Part shown: piece after piece, positions 44,401 through 52,499 of the stretch
How positions within the stretch are numbered: the first letter of the stretch is position 1
Layout: each line of letters opens with the position of its first letter
NCBI RefSeq assembly: GCF_013408245.1
Contig: NZ_JACBYS010000005.1
Location: 248,001-312,000, forward strand
Length of the DNA stretch: 64,000 nt
Source of the DNA: Duganella sp. 1224
GTDB lineage: Bacteria > Pseudomonadota > Gammaproteobacteria > Burkholderiales > Burkholderiaceae_D
Reading direction: 5' to 3'
The notes under the pieces: model-generated
Database searches by the model: none
The model's input: only the letters and a program-made list of their open reading frames with translations
What the model was told of the DNA's origin: nothing
Made by a program: the position numbers and the translations under genes

Positions 44401-45015
44401 TATGCTAAACAGTATAAATCGTTTGTTGAAGAGGTTCGCTCGGCCGAGGCAAAACTGGGCAAGGGCACCCGCCTGAGCGAGGCCGTGGCGCGCTATTACT
44501 ACAAGCTGATGGCGTACAAGGACGAATACGAAGTCGCGCGACTGTACACCGACGGCGCCTTCCAGAAGAAAATCGCCGGCATGTTCGAGGGCGACATCAC
44601 GCTGAAATTCCACCTGGCGCCGCCGATCTTCGCCAAGCAGGATGCCAAGGGCCACCTGATCAAGAAGGAATACGGCCCGTGGATGATGAAGGCGTTTGCG
44701 GTGCTGGCCAAGTTCAAAGGCCTGCGCGGCACGGCGCTGGACGTGTTTGGTTATACGGCGGAACGCAAGTCCGAACGGGCGCTGATCGGCCACTACCGCG
44801 ACACGGTGGCCGGACTGTTGCCGAAGCTGACGGCCGAAAACCTGGCGCAAGCCGTGGCCATCGCCAGCATCCCGGAAGACATCCGCGGCTACGGCCATGT
44901 GAAGGAACGCCACCTGCTGGCCGCCAGGCAGAAGGAAGCTGCGCTGCTGGCGGGCTTCGGCAAACCGGCGCCCGCGTCCGCGCAGGCGCAGGCCGAAGCA
45001 AGCCACGCGGCTTAG
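41446..45015 (+). CDS. Indolepyruvate:ferredoxin oxidoreductase, fused subunits
   Basis: The 1189-aa protein is the single-chain (IorA-IorB fusion) form that decarboxylates aryl-pyruvates to aryl-acetyl-CoA with thiamine diphosphate and Fe-S clusters. The N-terminal pyrimidine-binding part carries TGYRGSPVTSVD. The TPP-binding part carries CSGCPHN and GIGCHYM, and GDGTYFHSG marks the Mg/TPP site. A ferredoxin-like insert has CEGCGDCSVQSNC. The C-terminal gamma domain starts at ILITGIGGTGVVTVGQIL. It lies 113 bp after hppD, has GGAGAC before the ATG and is followed by a strong terminator. The pair forms an aromatic amino-acid catabolic unit. Confidence 0.95.
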   Translation: MNAPHKGLQLDPAEITLDDKWTLERGRAFMTGTQALIRLPMMQRERDLKAGLNTAGYITGYRGSPVTSVDMTAVKAKKYLDEHHVKFHPGMNEDLAATAVWGTQQTNLFKDAKYDGVFAMWYGKGPGVDRCGDVFKHANNAGSAKHGGVLVLAGDDHAAKSSSTAHQSDHILNACGIPVLYPSSVQEYIDYGLHAWAMSRYTGLWVSMKCVTDIIESGAVVDFDPDRVQIQLPTDFELPEGGLNIRWPDTVLDMEVRMNSYKWYAALAYCRANKLNKIIWDSPKPKIGIITAGKSYLDTRQALADLGIDEQAAADIGIRLYKIGMTWPLEADGVHEFAKGLDEILVVEEKRQILEYALKEELYNLPDGQRPRVVGKFDDTGEWSNKGKTGHGDWLLPATYELNPAQIARAIASRIAHYCDGHPVAKRVRERVAYLEAKELALKTLPVKANPQTDRIPYFCSGCPHNSSTKVPEGSRALAGIGCHYMVLWMDRETSTFTHMGAEGVTWVGQAPFTNEKHVFTNLGDGTYFHSGILAIRAAVAAKVNITYKILFNDAVAMTGGQQFDGPLDPGMISRQIAAEGVSPIIVVTDEPEKYPSDYNWAPGVTVRHRSELMDVQRELRDKPGVSAMIYDQTCASEKRRRRKRNEYPDPAKRAVINEAVCEGCGDCSVQSNCLSVEPLETDLGRKRQINQSSCNKDFSCTTGFCPSFVTVEGGALKKPKKAATGDAPQAVLPAPVLPSTATPFGILITGIGGTGVVTVGQILAMAAHVENKGAIVLDMSGLAQKGGPVMSHVRLADHQGDLHSTRVGTGSADLVIGCDLIVTASRDALSRMGEGRTHAMVNSTGLSTAAFVKNPDWQFPDGSSRGEIIRACGNEHVDFVDAGQIATALMGDSIATNMFMLGYAFQKGHVPLSEASLIKAIELNGVSVAFNKAAFHWGRTAAHDLASVTRLTTPAKVIEFKRIQTLDDIVAKRVELLTAYQDANYAKQYKSFVEEVRSAEAKLGKGTRLSEAVARYYYKLMAYKDEYEVARLYTDGAFQKKIAGMFEGDITLKFHLAPPIFAKQDAKGHLIKKEYGPWMMKAFAVLAKFKGLRGTALDVFGYTAERKSERALIGHYRDTVAGLLPKLTAENLAQAVAIASIPEDIRGYGHVKERHLLAARQKEAALLAGFGKPAPASAQAQAEASHAA

Positions 45016-45035
45016 ACTTGCGCGAGTTCACGCAG

Positions 45036-45059
45036 CGGCCCTTCGGGGCCGTTTTTTTT
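45036..45059 (+). terminator. Intrinsic terminator of the hppD/indolepyruvate unit
   Basis: CGGCCC and GGGCCG form a 6-bp stem closed by a TTCG tetraloop, followed by eight T. It lies 20 bp after the stop codon. Confidence 0.92.
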
Positions 45060-45060
45060 G

Positions 45061-45078
45061 CTGTTCATTTTTGAACAG
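45061..45078. promoter_or_regulatory. Inverted repeat, possible enhancer site for a sigma-54 activator
   Basis: CTGTTCA-TTTT-TGAACAG is a perfect 7-bp inverted repeat, 62 bp upstream of the sigma-54-type promoter of the FtsX-like gene. The distance and symmetry suit an upstream activator site. No activator gene is in the window. Confidence 0.5.
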
Positions 45079-45140
45079 TGCTAGTGTTCGGATATGGCCG
45101 TTACGCCGCTTCCGGTAGGCGAAAGCGGCGGTTTAAGTGA

Positions 45141-45156
45141 TGGCATGGCTTTTGCA
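45141..45156 (+). promoter_or_regulatory. Sigma-54-type promoter
   Basis: TGGCAT-N5-TTGCA matches the RpoN consensus TGGCAC-N5-TTGC with one mismatch, and the GG and GC doublets are exactly 10 bp apart. Transcription would start about 25 bp before the ATG of the permease gene at 45194. Confidence 0.7.
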
Positions 45157-45193
45157 GTATGGCCGGCATGAACTTCAAAACATCTGAAACACC

Positions 45194-47584
45194 ATGAGTT
45201 TGCGCGACTTTCGTATCGGCTGGCGCCTGCTGCTGCAACAGCCGGGATATTCACTGGTGGTCACCGGCGGCCTGGCGATAGGCTTCGCGGCCTGTTTTCT
45301 CCTGTTCGGCTTCGTCCAGTTCTGCCTGAACTACAACAGCAGTGTGCCGGACATCGGCCGCGTGTTCCTGGTCAAGCAGCGCATCAATGTCTTTCCGCGC
45401 CCGGAATGGCAGGCGATGGCCTTCCTGCCGCTGCGCGATGTGGCGCTGGCGAGCGGCATGGTGGAGGAGGCGAGTATCGCCAAGCCGATCGAGACGCCGC
45501 TGCGCGTTGGCAGCGCACTGCATGGCGTGAATTTGCAGGTGGTCGATCCGGCGTTCCGTTCCCTGTTTGCGGTCGCTACGCTGGAAGGCGATCTGCAGGC
45601 GGCGCTGACGCAGGCGGACGGCATTGCGTTGACCGTTACCGGCGCGCGCAAGCTGTTCGGCGGTATGCCGGCACTGGGCCGCGCGGTCGATATCGGCGGC
45701 ATTACGCTGCAGGTGCGCGCGCTGTTGCGCGATCCAGCGGCGAACAGCACGCAGCTATATGAAGCGCTGGTCGGGCCGGACAGCAGCGCGTGGAGCGAAC
45801 GCGCGACGGCGATGAGCCAGTGGGTGCGTGGCGGCCTGTATCTGAAGCTGAAACCCGGCGCCTCCGTGCCGGCGCTGACCGCCCTGTTGCAGCAGGCCAG
45901 CGACGACTCGCCCTTGAGTCAGCAGATGGGGTCCATTGCGGCGGGCGTCCGCCATGGCGTCCACGTCACCGACATCGGCCTGCTGCCGCTTGGCGATGCC
46001 TATTTCGACGACGATCTGGCCGCCAGCCGGACTGGCGAGCAATATGGCCGGCGCGCCAGCGTGTACGGCTTGCTGGCCGGTGGCCTGTTGATACTGGCGC
46101 TGGCCACCATCAACTATGTCAACCTGGCTACCGTGCGGACCTTGCGCCGCCAGCGCGAGATTGGCATCCGCAAGCTGCTGGGCGTGAGCGCCTGGCGCCT
46201 GACGCGGCAATTTCTCAGCGAGGCGATGCTGACCGCGCTGCTGGCCGCCAGCGCCGGCCTGCTGCTCGCATGGCTGTTGTTGCCGATGTTTTCCGATCTG
46301 GTCAACCGTCCGCTGGAGGGCATCTTCACGCTGCGGGCTTGCATGCTGGCGCTGGCCCTGGCGGCGCTGACCGGCGTGTGCGCCGGCGCTTATCCCGCCT
46401 GGCTGGCGCATCGCGCGCTGCCGGGACCATCGCTGGCGGGGCGCGGCAACAGCGAGACGGCGGGCGGCTGGTGGGGCCGGCGCGTGCTGACGGTGCTGCA
46501 ATTTGCCAGCGCGATGGCGCTCAGCGCGACCGCCATCGCGGTCGCCTGGCAAACCTGGTACGCCAGCCACGCGTCACCGGGCTTCGATCCCGCCAATCTG
46601 CTGGTGCTGATCCTGCCATCCTACGGACAAAACAAGCCACTCGACCAGTCGTTCATCGCGCAGTTGCGGCGCCTGCCGCAGATCGAAGGCGTTGCCACCA
46701 TCTCCGAGGCGGTCGGCCGCGACGGCGCCAAGAACATCAACCGTATCCGCGGCAAGGACGGCACCGACGTGCCGATGGAAGCCAAATACGTCAGCGCCGA
46801 CTGGTTCCAGGTACACCGGTTGCGGCCGGAATTTGGCGTGGCGTTCGATCCGCAACGTGACGGCATCGAGGGACAGGAGGTGAGCAAGGCGATGGTCAAC
46901 GCCGCCGGCGCGCTGGCGCTGGGCTACGCGACGCCGCAGGAGGCGGTTGGCAAATTCCTCAAGGCAGACTACCAGATCATCGGCATCGCACCCGACGTGC
47001 GCTTCCAGGGCGTGCGCGCTCCTTCGCGCGCCGTGATCTATTTCGTCCGTCCGGCGTCCGTGCTGAGTATCCGCGTTCGTGGCAGCGTGGCGGCGGCGTA
47101 CGACGCCATCGCGCCCTTGTGGCAACGGCATTTCCCCGACGATGTGCTGGAGCTCAAGACGCAACAGGCGGTGCTGGCGGAACGCTATGCCGGCGATGCG
47201 CGCCTGATCCGCATTCTTGTCGCCGCCAGCGCGATCGCCGTGGCGCTGGCGGGTTTTGGCATCTATGTGCTGTCGGCCTACAGCGTGCAGCGGCGCCGGC
47301 GCGAGATCGTGCTGCGCAAGCTGCACGGGGCAAGGCGCGGCGATATCGCGTTGATGATGGCGCGCGAGTTTGCCGCGCTGGTCGGCGCCGGCGCCGCGCT
47401 CGGATTGCCGCTGGCCTGGCTGGCGATACAGCGCTATCTGGCCAGCTATGCCGAACATGCGCCGCTGGGCGCCTGGCCGCTGGCCGCCGCCCTGGCCCTG
47501 GCCGTGCTGATCGCGCTGCTGGCCACGGCGCGGCATACGCTGGCGGCGCTGCGCATCTCGCCGGCGCTGGCGCTGCAGGCGTAA
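45194..47584 (+). CDS. MacB/FtsX-like ABC transporter permease without ATPase partner
   Basis: The 796-aa inner-membrane protein has the duplicated FtsX layout. An N-terminal TM helix (YSLVVTGGLAIGFAACFLLFG) precedes a MacB-type periplasmic domain and three TM helices with the coupling motif RRQREIGIRKLLGVSAW. A second periplasmic domain and a last set follow, with RRRREIVLRKLHGARRGD. This is the type VII ABC (mechanotransmission) fold. No ATPase gene is adjacent, so the motor must be encoded elsewhere. A sigma-54-type promoter and an inverted repeat lie upstream; a prolyl oligopeptidase gene follows by 30 bp. Confidence 0.9.
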   Translation: MSLRDFRIGWRLLLQQPGYSLVVTGGLAIGFAACFLLFGFVQFCLNYNSSVPDIGRVFLVKQRINVFPRPEWQAMAFLPLRDVALASGMVEEASIAKPIETPLRVGSALHGVNLQVVDPAFRSLFAVATLEGDLQAALTQADGIALTVTGARKLFGGMPALGRAVDIGGITLQVRALLRDPAANSTQLYEALVGPDSSAWSERATAMSQWVRGGLYLKLKPGASVPALTALLQQASDDSPLSQQMGSIAAGVRHGVHVTDIGLLPLGDAYFDDDLAASRTGEQYGRRASVYGLLAGGLLILALATINYVNLATVRTLRRQREIGIRKLLGVSAWRLTRQFLSEAMLTALLAASAGLLLAWLLLPMFSDLVNRPLEGIFTLRACMLALALAALTGVCAGAYPAWLAHRALPGPSLAGRGNSETAGGWWGRRVLTVLQFASAMALSATAIAVAWQTWYASHASPGFDPANLLVLILPSYGQNKPLDQSFIAQLRRLPQIEGVATISEAVGRDGAKNINRIRGKDGTDVPMEAKYVSADWFQVHRLRPEFGVAFDPQRDGIEGQEVSKAMVNAAGALALGYATPQEAVGKFLKADYQIIGIAPDVRFQGVRAPSRAVIYFVRPASVLSIRVRGSVAAAYDAIAPLWQRHFPDDVLELKTQQAVLAERYAGDARLIRILVAASAIAVALAGFGIYVLSAYSVQRRRREIVLRKLHGARRGDIALMMAREFAALVGAGAALGLPLAWLAIQRYLASYAEHAPLGAWPLAAALALAVLIALLATARHTLAALRISPALALQA

Positions 47585-47614
47585 TTTTCTATTGTCTCAT
47601 CTGGAGTAAATCAC

Positions 47615-49699
47615 ATGCATCTGGTTCAAAAAATCGCCAGCGCCGCGCTGCTCGGCCTGGCGTTGCTGGGGCTCGCGCGCGCGCAGGAAAACGATCCTTA
47701 TCTATGGCTGGAAGACAGCCACGGAGAGCGCACGATGGCGTGGGTTGAGGCCCAAAACAAGGCCGCGCTGGGCGAGTTGCGCACGCGCGCCGAATACCGC
47801 GACATCGAGCAAAGCGTGCAAACCATGCTGCATTCCGGCGCCCGCCTGCCGGAGGTGAGCATGCACGGCGGCTTGCTGTATAACTTCTGGGTGGATGCGC
47901 AGCATCAGCGCGGCGTCTGGCGGCGCACCACGATGGCGCAATACCGGCGCGCCGAACCGGCGTGGGAGACCGTGCTCGATCTCGATCGGCTGGCCGCAGA
48001 CGAGCATGAAAAATGGGTCTGGCATGACGTGGTCTGCCTGTATCCAAAGGCGGAGCGCTGCCTGGTGCTGCTGTCGCGCGGCGGCGGTGACGCCCACGTG
48101 GTGCGCGAGTTCGACACCGTCAGGCGCCGCTTCGTCGCGGGTGGCTTTACGCTGCCCGAGGCCAAGACCGAGGTGGCCTGGTCAGACCGCGATACCTTGC
48201 TGGTCGCCACCGATTTCGGTGAAGGGTCGATGACGGCGTCCGGCTATGCACGCATCGTCAAGGAATGGCGGCGCGGAACACCGTTGGCGGCGGCGCGCAC
48301 GCTGTATGAAGGGAAGGCGGACGACATGCGGGTATCGGCTGACAAGAAGTTCACGCCCGGGCATGCCTACCAGTTCGTCACGCGCACGATCAATTACTAC
48401 AGCAGCGAATTGTTCTTGCGCGAGCGAGGCAAACTGGCCAGGGTGCCGGTGCCGGCGGACGCCCAGACCAGCATGCTGGATGACCAGTTAATCATCCAGC
48501 TCAATTCCGCCTGGGAGGTGAATGGCGTCCGTTATCCGGAAGGGGCGCTGCTGGCGACCGACCTGCGGCGCTTCATGCGCGGCGAGCGCCAGTTTGCGCT
48601 GCTGTTGACGCCCACACCCACCAGTTCTCTCGACAGCGTGACGGCCACGCGTGGCGCGCTGCTGCTCAACATTCTGGATAACGTACGCAACCGGTTGGTG
48701 GAAGTCACCCGGGTTGGCGGTCATTGGCGGCAGCGCAAAGTTGCGGCGCCGGCATTCGGCCAGTTGAGCGTCGCTGCGCTCGACCCGGTGGCGTCCGGCG
48801 ATTACATCCTGAAGGTGACGGATTTCCTGCATCCCACCACCACTTACCTGGCCCGTACCGGCAGCGACGCGCGCACCGTGCTGAAGTCGATGCCGGCTTT
48901 CTTTGATGCCGACGCTTACACGGTGCAGCAGCTGCATGCGGTATCGCCGGACGGCACGCGGGTGCCGTACTTTGTGGTGATGAGCAAGGCGGCCCGGATG
49001 GACGGCAGCAATCCCACGCTACTGAACGCCTACGGTGGCTTTCAGGTGCCGATGAAGCCCTACTATCTCGGCCCGATGGGCGACGCGTGGCTCAAGCACG
49101 GCGGCATGTACGTGCTGGCGAACATCCGTGGCGGCGGTGAGTTTGGGCCGGCGTGGCATCAGGCCGCGGTCGGGCAACATCGCCAGCGCGCCTTTGATGA
49201 TTTCCTGGCCGTGGCCGAGGACCTGGTCCGGCGCCAGATCACCAGTCCGCGCCATCTGGGTATTTCCGGCCGCAGTAACGGCGGCCTGCTGGTGGGCGTG
49301 GCGCTGACCCAGCGTCCGGAACTGTTCAACGCCGTGGTCTGCGGCGCGCCGCTGCTGGACATGCGGCGCTTCAGCAAGTTGCTGGCCGGCGCGTCGTGGA
49401 TCGCAGAATATGGCGATCCGGATGATCCGGCACAGTGGGCCTATATCGGCCAATATTCGCCGTACCAGAACGTGCACAAGGAGCGCCACTATCCGCGCGT
49501 GCTGTTCACCACCGCCACCAGCGACGACCGGGTCCACCCCGGCCATGCGCGCAAGATGGCGGCCAGGATGCAGGAACAGGGCCACGATGTGCTGTACTGG
49601 GAAAATACCGAGGGCGGCCACGCGGCCGCGGCGTCCCTCGACCAGGAGGTGCGCTGGTGGGCCACAACCTACAGCTTCCTGCTGGCGCAGCTGAAATGA
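47615..49699 (+). CDS. Exported prolyl oligopeptidase family serine peptidase
   Basis: The 694-aa protein has a signal peptide (ASAALLGLALLGLARAQ), a beta-propeller domain starting at DPYLWLEDSHGERTM, and a C-terminal alpha/beta-hydrolase domain. The catalytic serine is in SGRSNGG (about residue 554), the aspartate in TSDDRVHPGHA and the histidine in EGGHAAA. It should cut short, proline-containing peptides in the periplasm or outside. It follows the FtsX-like permease by 30 bp and precedes a TonB receptor, so peptide processing and uptake is a reasonable theme. Confidence 0.92.
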   Translation: MHLVQKIASAALLGLALLGLARAQENDPYLWLEDSHGERTMAWVEAQNKAALGELRTRAEYRDIEQSVQTMLHSGARLPEVSMHGGLLYNFWVDAQHQRGVWRRTTMAQYRRAEPAWETVLDLDRLAADEHEKWVWHDVVCLYPKAERCLVLLSRGGGDAHVVREFDTVRRRFVAGGFTLPEAKTEVAWSDRDTLLVATDFGEGSMTASGYARIVKEWRRGTPLAAARTLYEGKADDMRVSADKKFTPGHAYQFVTRTINYYSSELFLRERGKLARVPVPADAQTSMLDDQLIIQLNSAWEVNGVRYPEGALLATDLRRFMRGERQFALLLTPTPTSSLDSVTATRGALLLNILDNVRNRLVEVTRVGGHWRQRKVAAPAFGQLSVAALDPVASGDYILKVTDFLHPTTTYLARTGSDARTVLKSMPAFFDADAYTVQQLHAVSPDGTRVPYFVVMSKAARMDGSNPTLLNAYGGFQVPMKPYYLGPMGDAWLKHGGMYVLANIRGGGEFGPAWHQAAVGQHRQRAFDDFLAVAEDLVRRQITSPRHLGISGRSNGGLLVGVALTQRPELFNAVVCGAPLLDMRRFSKLLAGASWIAEYGDPDDPAQWAYIGQYSPYQNVHKERHYPRVLFTTATSDDRVHPGHARKMAARMQEQGHDVLYWENTEGGHAAAASLDQEVRWWATTYSFLLAQLK

Positions 49700-49754
49700 C
49701 TTTATTCGAATTATCGTATAAGCATGTAAGAAAACATTCGTTCAGAAATAGTTC

Positions 49755-49788
49755 CAGAATTGATAAGGTGTCGACCTTTTCAGTTCTG
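49755..49788 (+). other. AT-rich hairpin before the TonB receptor gene
   Basis: CAGAA, TGA and AAGGT pair in nested fashion with ACCTT, TCA and TTCTG around a GTCG tetraloop, giving about 14 paired positions with one mismatch and one G-U. It ends 11 bp before the ATG. No T tract follows, so it may be a structured leader rather than a terminator. Confidence 0.45.
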
Positions 49789-49799
49789 AATTATTTACA

Positions 49800-52499
49800 A
49801 TGCAAGAAAATCATAACTTGAAGCCTCTCGCCAGCGGCGTTATCGCGCTGCTGGCTGGCTTGGCCGGCCATACCGTGGCGCTGGCGCAGGACGCGGCGGC
49901 CACCACGCCGCCCGCAGTGGTCATCACCGGGTCGCGCATTCCGCGCGCCGGCACCGAGGGACCGTCGGCCGTCACCGTCATCACCGGCGCCGATATCGAG
50001 AAGCAGGGCTACCGCAACGTCTTCGACGCCCTTAGCAACCAGACGCAGAACAGCGGCTTCACCCAGGGCGCCGACTATGGCAACACGTACACGCCATCGG
50101 CCAACGCCATCAGCCTGCGCGGCCTCGGTCCTAACCACACGCTGGTGCTGCTGAACGGCCGCCGCATGGCGGACTTCCCCATCGCTTATGACGGCACGGT
50201 CAACTTCACCAACCTGGCCAACATCCCGTCCAGTGTGGTGGACCGCATCGAAATCCTGAGCGGCGGCGCCTCCGCCGTCTATGGCTCGGACGCGATTGCG
50301 GGCGTGGTCAACATCATCCTGAAAAAGCAGTTCGACGGTGTGGACGTCAACCTCAAGGCCGGCGGCACCTCGCGCGGCGGCGCCAGCGACCAGCGCCTGC
50401 AGATCACCGGCGGCAAGAGCTTCGACAAGCTGAATACGCTGTTCAGCGTCGAACTGCTGGAGCGCGATCCGCTGTGGAGCGCCGACCGCGATTTCATGGC
50501 CAGCAAGACCGGCGTGGCGCCGACCGCCGTCCTGTCGCGCAAGAACGTCAGCACCGGCAAGTACGTCGATCTGGGTGACACCTGCGCCAGCATCGGCGAT
50601 CTGTTCGGCGGCAGCACCGTCAGCTACGCCAGCAAGACCGGCAGCTACTGCGCCAGCCCGAAAGTCGGCCCGACCTATTGGACCACGCAGACCAAAAACA
50701 GCAGTCAGAATCTGTTCGGCAGCGCCAATTACGAGCTGTCGCCGACCACCACGCTGTACGCGGAGGCGCTGTATGGCCAGAACCGCAGCACGCAGAACAC
50801 GCGCGGCCCGTCGTGGACCTCGCGTTCGCTGACCGACAGCTATTTCTGGAACCAGAACACCCATGCCTACGAGGCGTGGACCCGTTATATTTCGCCGGAA
50901 GAAATCGGCGGCGTGGAGCGCTTCAATCGCACCTGGGATGACCAGGCCAGCTCGCTGTCGTTCGGCATCAAGGGATCGATTCCCGGCACCCGCACCTGGA
51001 ACTACGAGGCCGGCTACACGGCGTCGCTGTACAAGAGCCAGGACCATCGTCCGCGCCTGCTGTCGAATGTGGATAGCTTCTTCCTCGGCCCGCAACTGGG
51101 CGTGAACGCGGACGGCGTGGCGATCTACGCCCCCGATCCGGCGCGCCTGACCACGCGCCTGACGCCGGCGCAATTCAACACCATCGCCGGCGCCACCGTC
51201 AGCGACGACAAGTCGTGGACCAACACCCTGAGCCTGACCGCCAACGGCGAGGTGCTCGATCTGCCGGCCGGCCCGCTGAAGGTGGCCACGGTGGCGGAGC
51301 TGGGCAAGCAGGGCTTCTCCAACGTACCGGACGCGCGCATCAACCAGGGCTATTTCAATCTCGCCACCGGCGCCGACGTCACCGCCGGCACCCGCAAGCG
51401 TTATGCGCTGGGGGCGGAAGCCAGCATCCCGGTCGTCAAGACGGTGGACGCGACGCTGGCTGGCCGCTATGACCGCTACAGCTTCGCCGGCCGCAATGAC
51501 GGCAAGTTCACCTACAACGGCGGCATCGAGTGGCGTCCGACGCAGCAGCTGCTGGTGCGCGGTAACTACGCCACCAGCTTCCGCGCGCCGGACATGAACT
51601 ACATCTACAAGGCGCGCGGCACCGGCTACTATGCATCGACCACCGATTACTACCGCTGCGCCAAGGCCGGCGTGGCCATCGCCGACTGCGAGTACGCCAA
51701 CTACTCGCCGGGCGCCGACTATGTGCAGACCGGCAGCAAGGACCTGCGTTCGGAGAAGGGCCGTTCGACCGGCCTGGGTATCGTGTGGTCGCCGAGCGCG
51801 GACTTCGATGTGTCGGTGGACTACTGGAACATCAAGATCAGCGACCTGGTGACCAACCTGAGCGACGACAAGCTGCTGCGCGACGAGGCGGCGTGCCGCC
51901 TGGCCGGCGACCTGACCTCGCCGACCTGCGCCGACGCCATCGCGCGCGTCACGCGCTATCCGGACAATGCACTGTTCCGTCCGGGCGAGATCAAGCAGAT
52001 CCTGGTCAATCCGATCAACGCCGCGTCCACCAGCGTGGATGGCATCGACGTCGCCGGCAAGTACGTGTTCCGCACCCGGGACTACGGCAGCTTCACCGCC
52101 AAGGCCAATTACTCGAAGACGCTGAACAAGCATTCGCGCCAGTTCTCCGGCGATCCGCTGAAGGATGATCTGGACGACCTGACCAACTACGACTGGCGCG
52201 ACAAGCTGAATGCCAGCGTCACCTGGAACCAGGGCCGATGGTCGAACACCCTGTTCTTGCAGCGCTACGGCAAGGTGCCCAACGCCGCTGGCGACGCCTT
52301 CCTGACGCCGACCACGCTGGTCAATGCCAGCGTGGTGTACCGCCTGAATGAACGCGCCACCATTTCGGTGGCGGTGAATAACCTGTTCAACCAGGTCAAG
52401 GCCGATAACAGCGCGGGCTGGCCTTACTATCCGGTCGGTAATTACAGCCCGATCGGCCGCCAGGGCTGGATCGAGCTGAATTACCACTTCGGCGGTTAA
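49800..52499 (+). CDS. TonB-dependent receptor (OAR/peptide-type)
   Basis: The 899-aa outer-membrane transporter has a signal peptide (SGVIALLAGLAGHTVALAQ), the VVITGSRIPRAG TonB-box region, a plug domain (LRGLGPNHTLVLLNGRRM; IEILSGGASAVYGSDAIAGV) and a large barrel ending GWIELNYHFGG. The plug style is that of the Xanthomonas/Caulobacter-like receptors often used for peptides or carbohydrates. No ribosome-binding site is seen before the ATG; a hairpin occupies that place. The stop overlaps the convergent MFS gene. The preceding peptidase gene suggests peptides as ligand, which is inference. Confidence 0.9.
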   Translation: MQENHNLKPLASGVIALLAGLAGHTVALAQDAAATTPPAVVITGSRIPRAGTEGPSAVTVITGADIEKQGYRNVFDALSNQTQNSGFTQGADYGNTYTPSANAISLRGLGPNHTLVLLNGRRMADFPIAYDGTVNFTNLANIPSSVVDRIEILSGGASAVYGSDAIAGVVNIILKKQFDGVDVNLKAGGTSRGGASDQRLQITGGKSFDKLNTLFSVELLERDPLWSADRDFMASKTGVAPTAVLSRKNVSTGKYVDLGDTCASIGDLFGGSTVSYASKTGSYCASPKVGPTYWTTQTKNSSQNLFGSANYELSPTTTLYAEALYGQNRSTQNTRGPSWTSRSLTDSYFWNQNTHAYEAWTRYISPEEIGGVERFNRTWDDQASSLSFGIKGSIPGTRTWNYEAGYTASLYKSQDHRPRLLSNVDSFFLGPQLGVNADGVAIYAPDPARLTTRLTPAQFNTIAGATVSDDKSWTNTLSLTANGEVLDLPAGPLKVATVAELGKQGFSNVPDARINQGYFNLATGADVTAGTRKRYALGAEASIPVVKTVDATLAGRYDRYSFAGRNDGKFTYNGGIEWRPTQQLLVRGNYATSFRAPDMNYIYKARGTGYYASTTDYYRCAKAGVAIADCEYANYSPGADYVQTGSKDLRSEKGRSTGLGIVWSPSADFDVSVDYWNIKISDLVTNLSDDKLLRDEAACRLAGDLTSPTCADAIARVTRYPDNALFRPGEIKQILVNPINAASTSVDGIDVAGKYVFRTRDYGSFTAKANYSKTLNKHSRQFSGDPLKDDLDDLTNYDWRDKLNASVTWNQGRWSNTLFLQRYGKVPNAAGDAFLTPTTLVNASVVYRLNERATISVAVNNLFNQVKADNSAGWPYYPVGNYSPIGRQGWIELNYHFGG

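Noticed and set aside
41401-45006. A 1201-codon open frame on the minus strand opposite the indolepyruvate oxidoreductase gene
   Set aside because: It is a high-GC shadow frame, rich in His, Arg, Gln and Ala, without domains; the plus-strand gene is unambiguous.
49696-49821. A 41-codon ORF whose ATG overlaps the stop of the prolyl oligopeptidase gene (ATGA)
   Set aside because: The overlap is tempting, but the ORF runs into the TonB receptor start, translates the AT-rich leader and has no other support.
49791-52487. An 898-codon open frame opposite the TonB receptor
   Set aside because: It is antisense to a clear receptor gene, has no recognisable domain and shows shadow-type composition.
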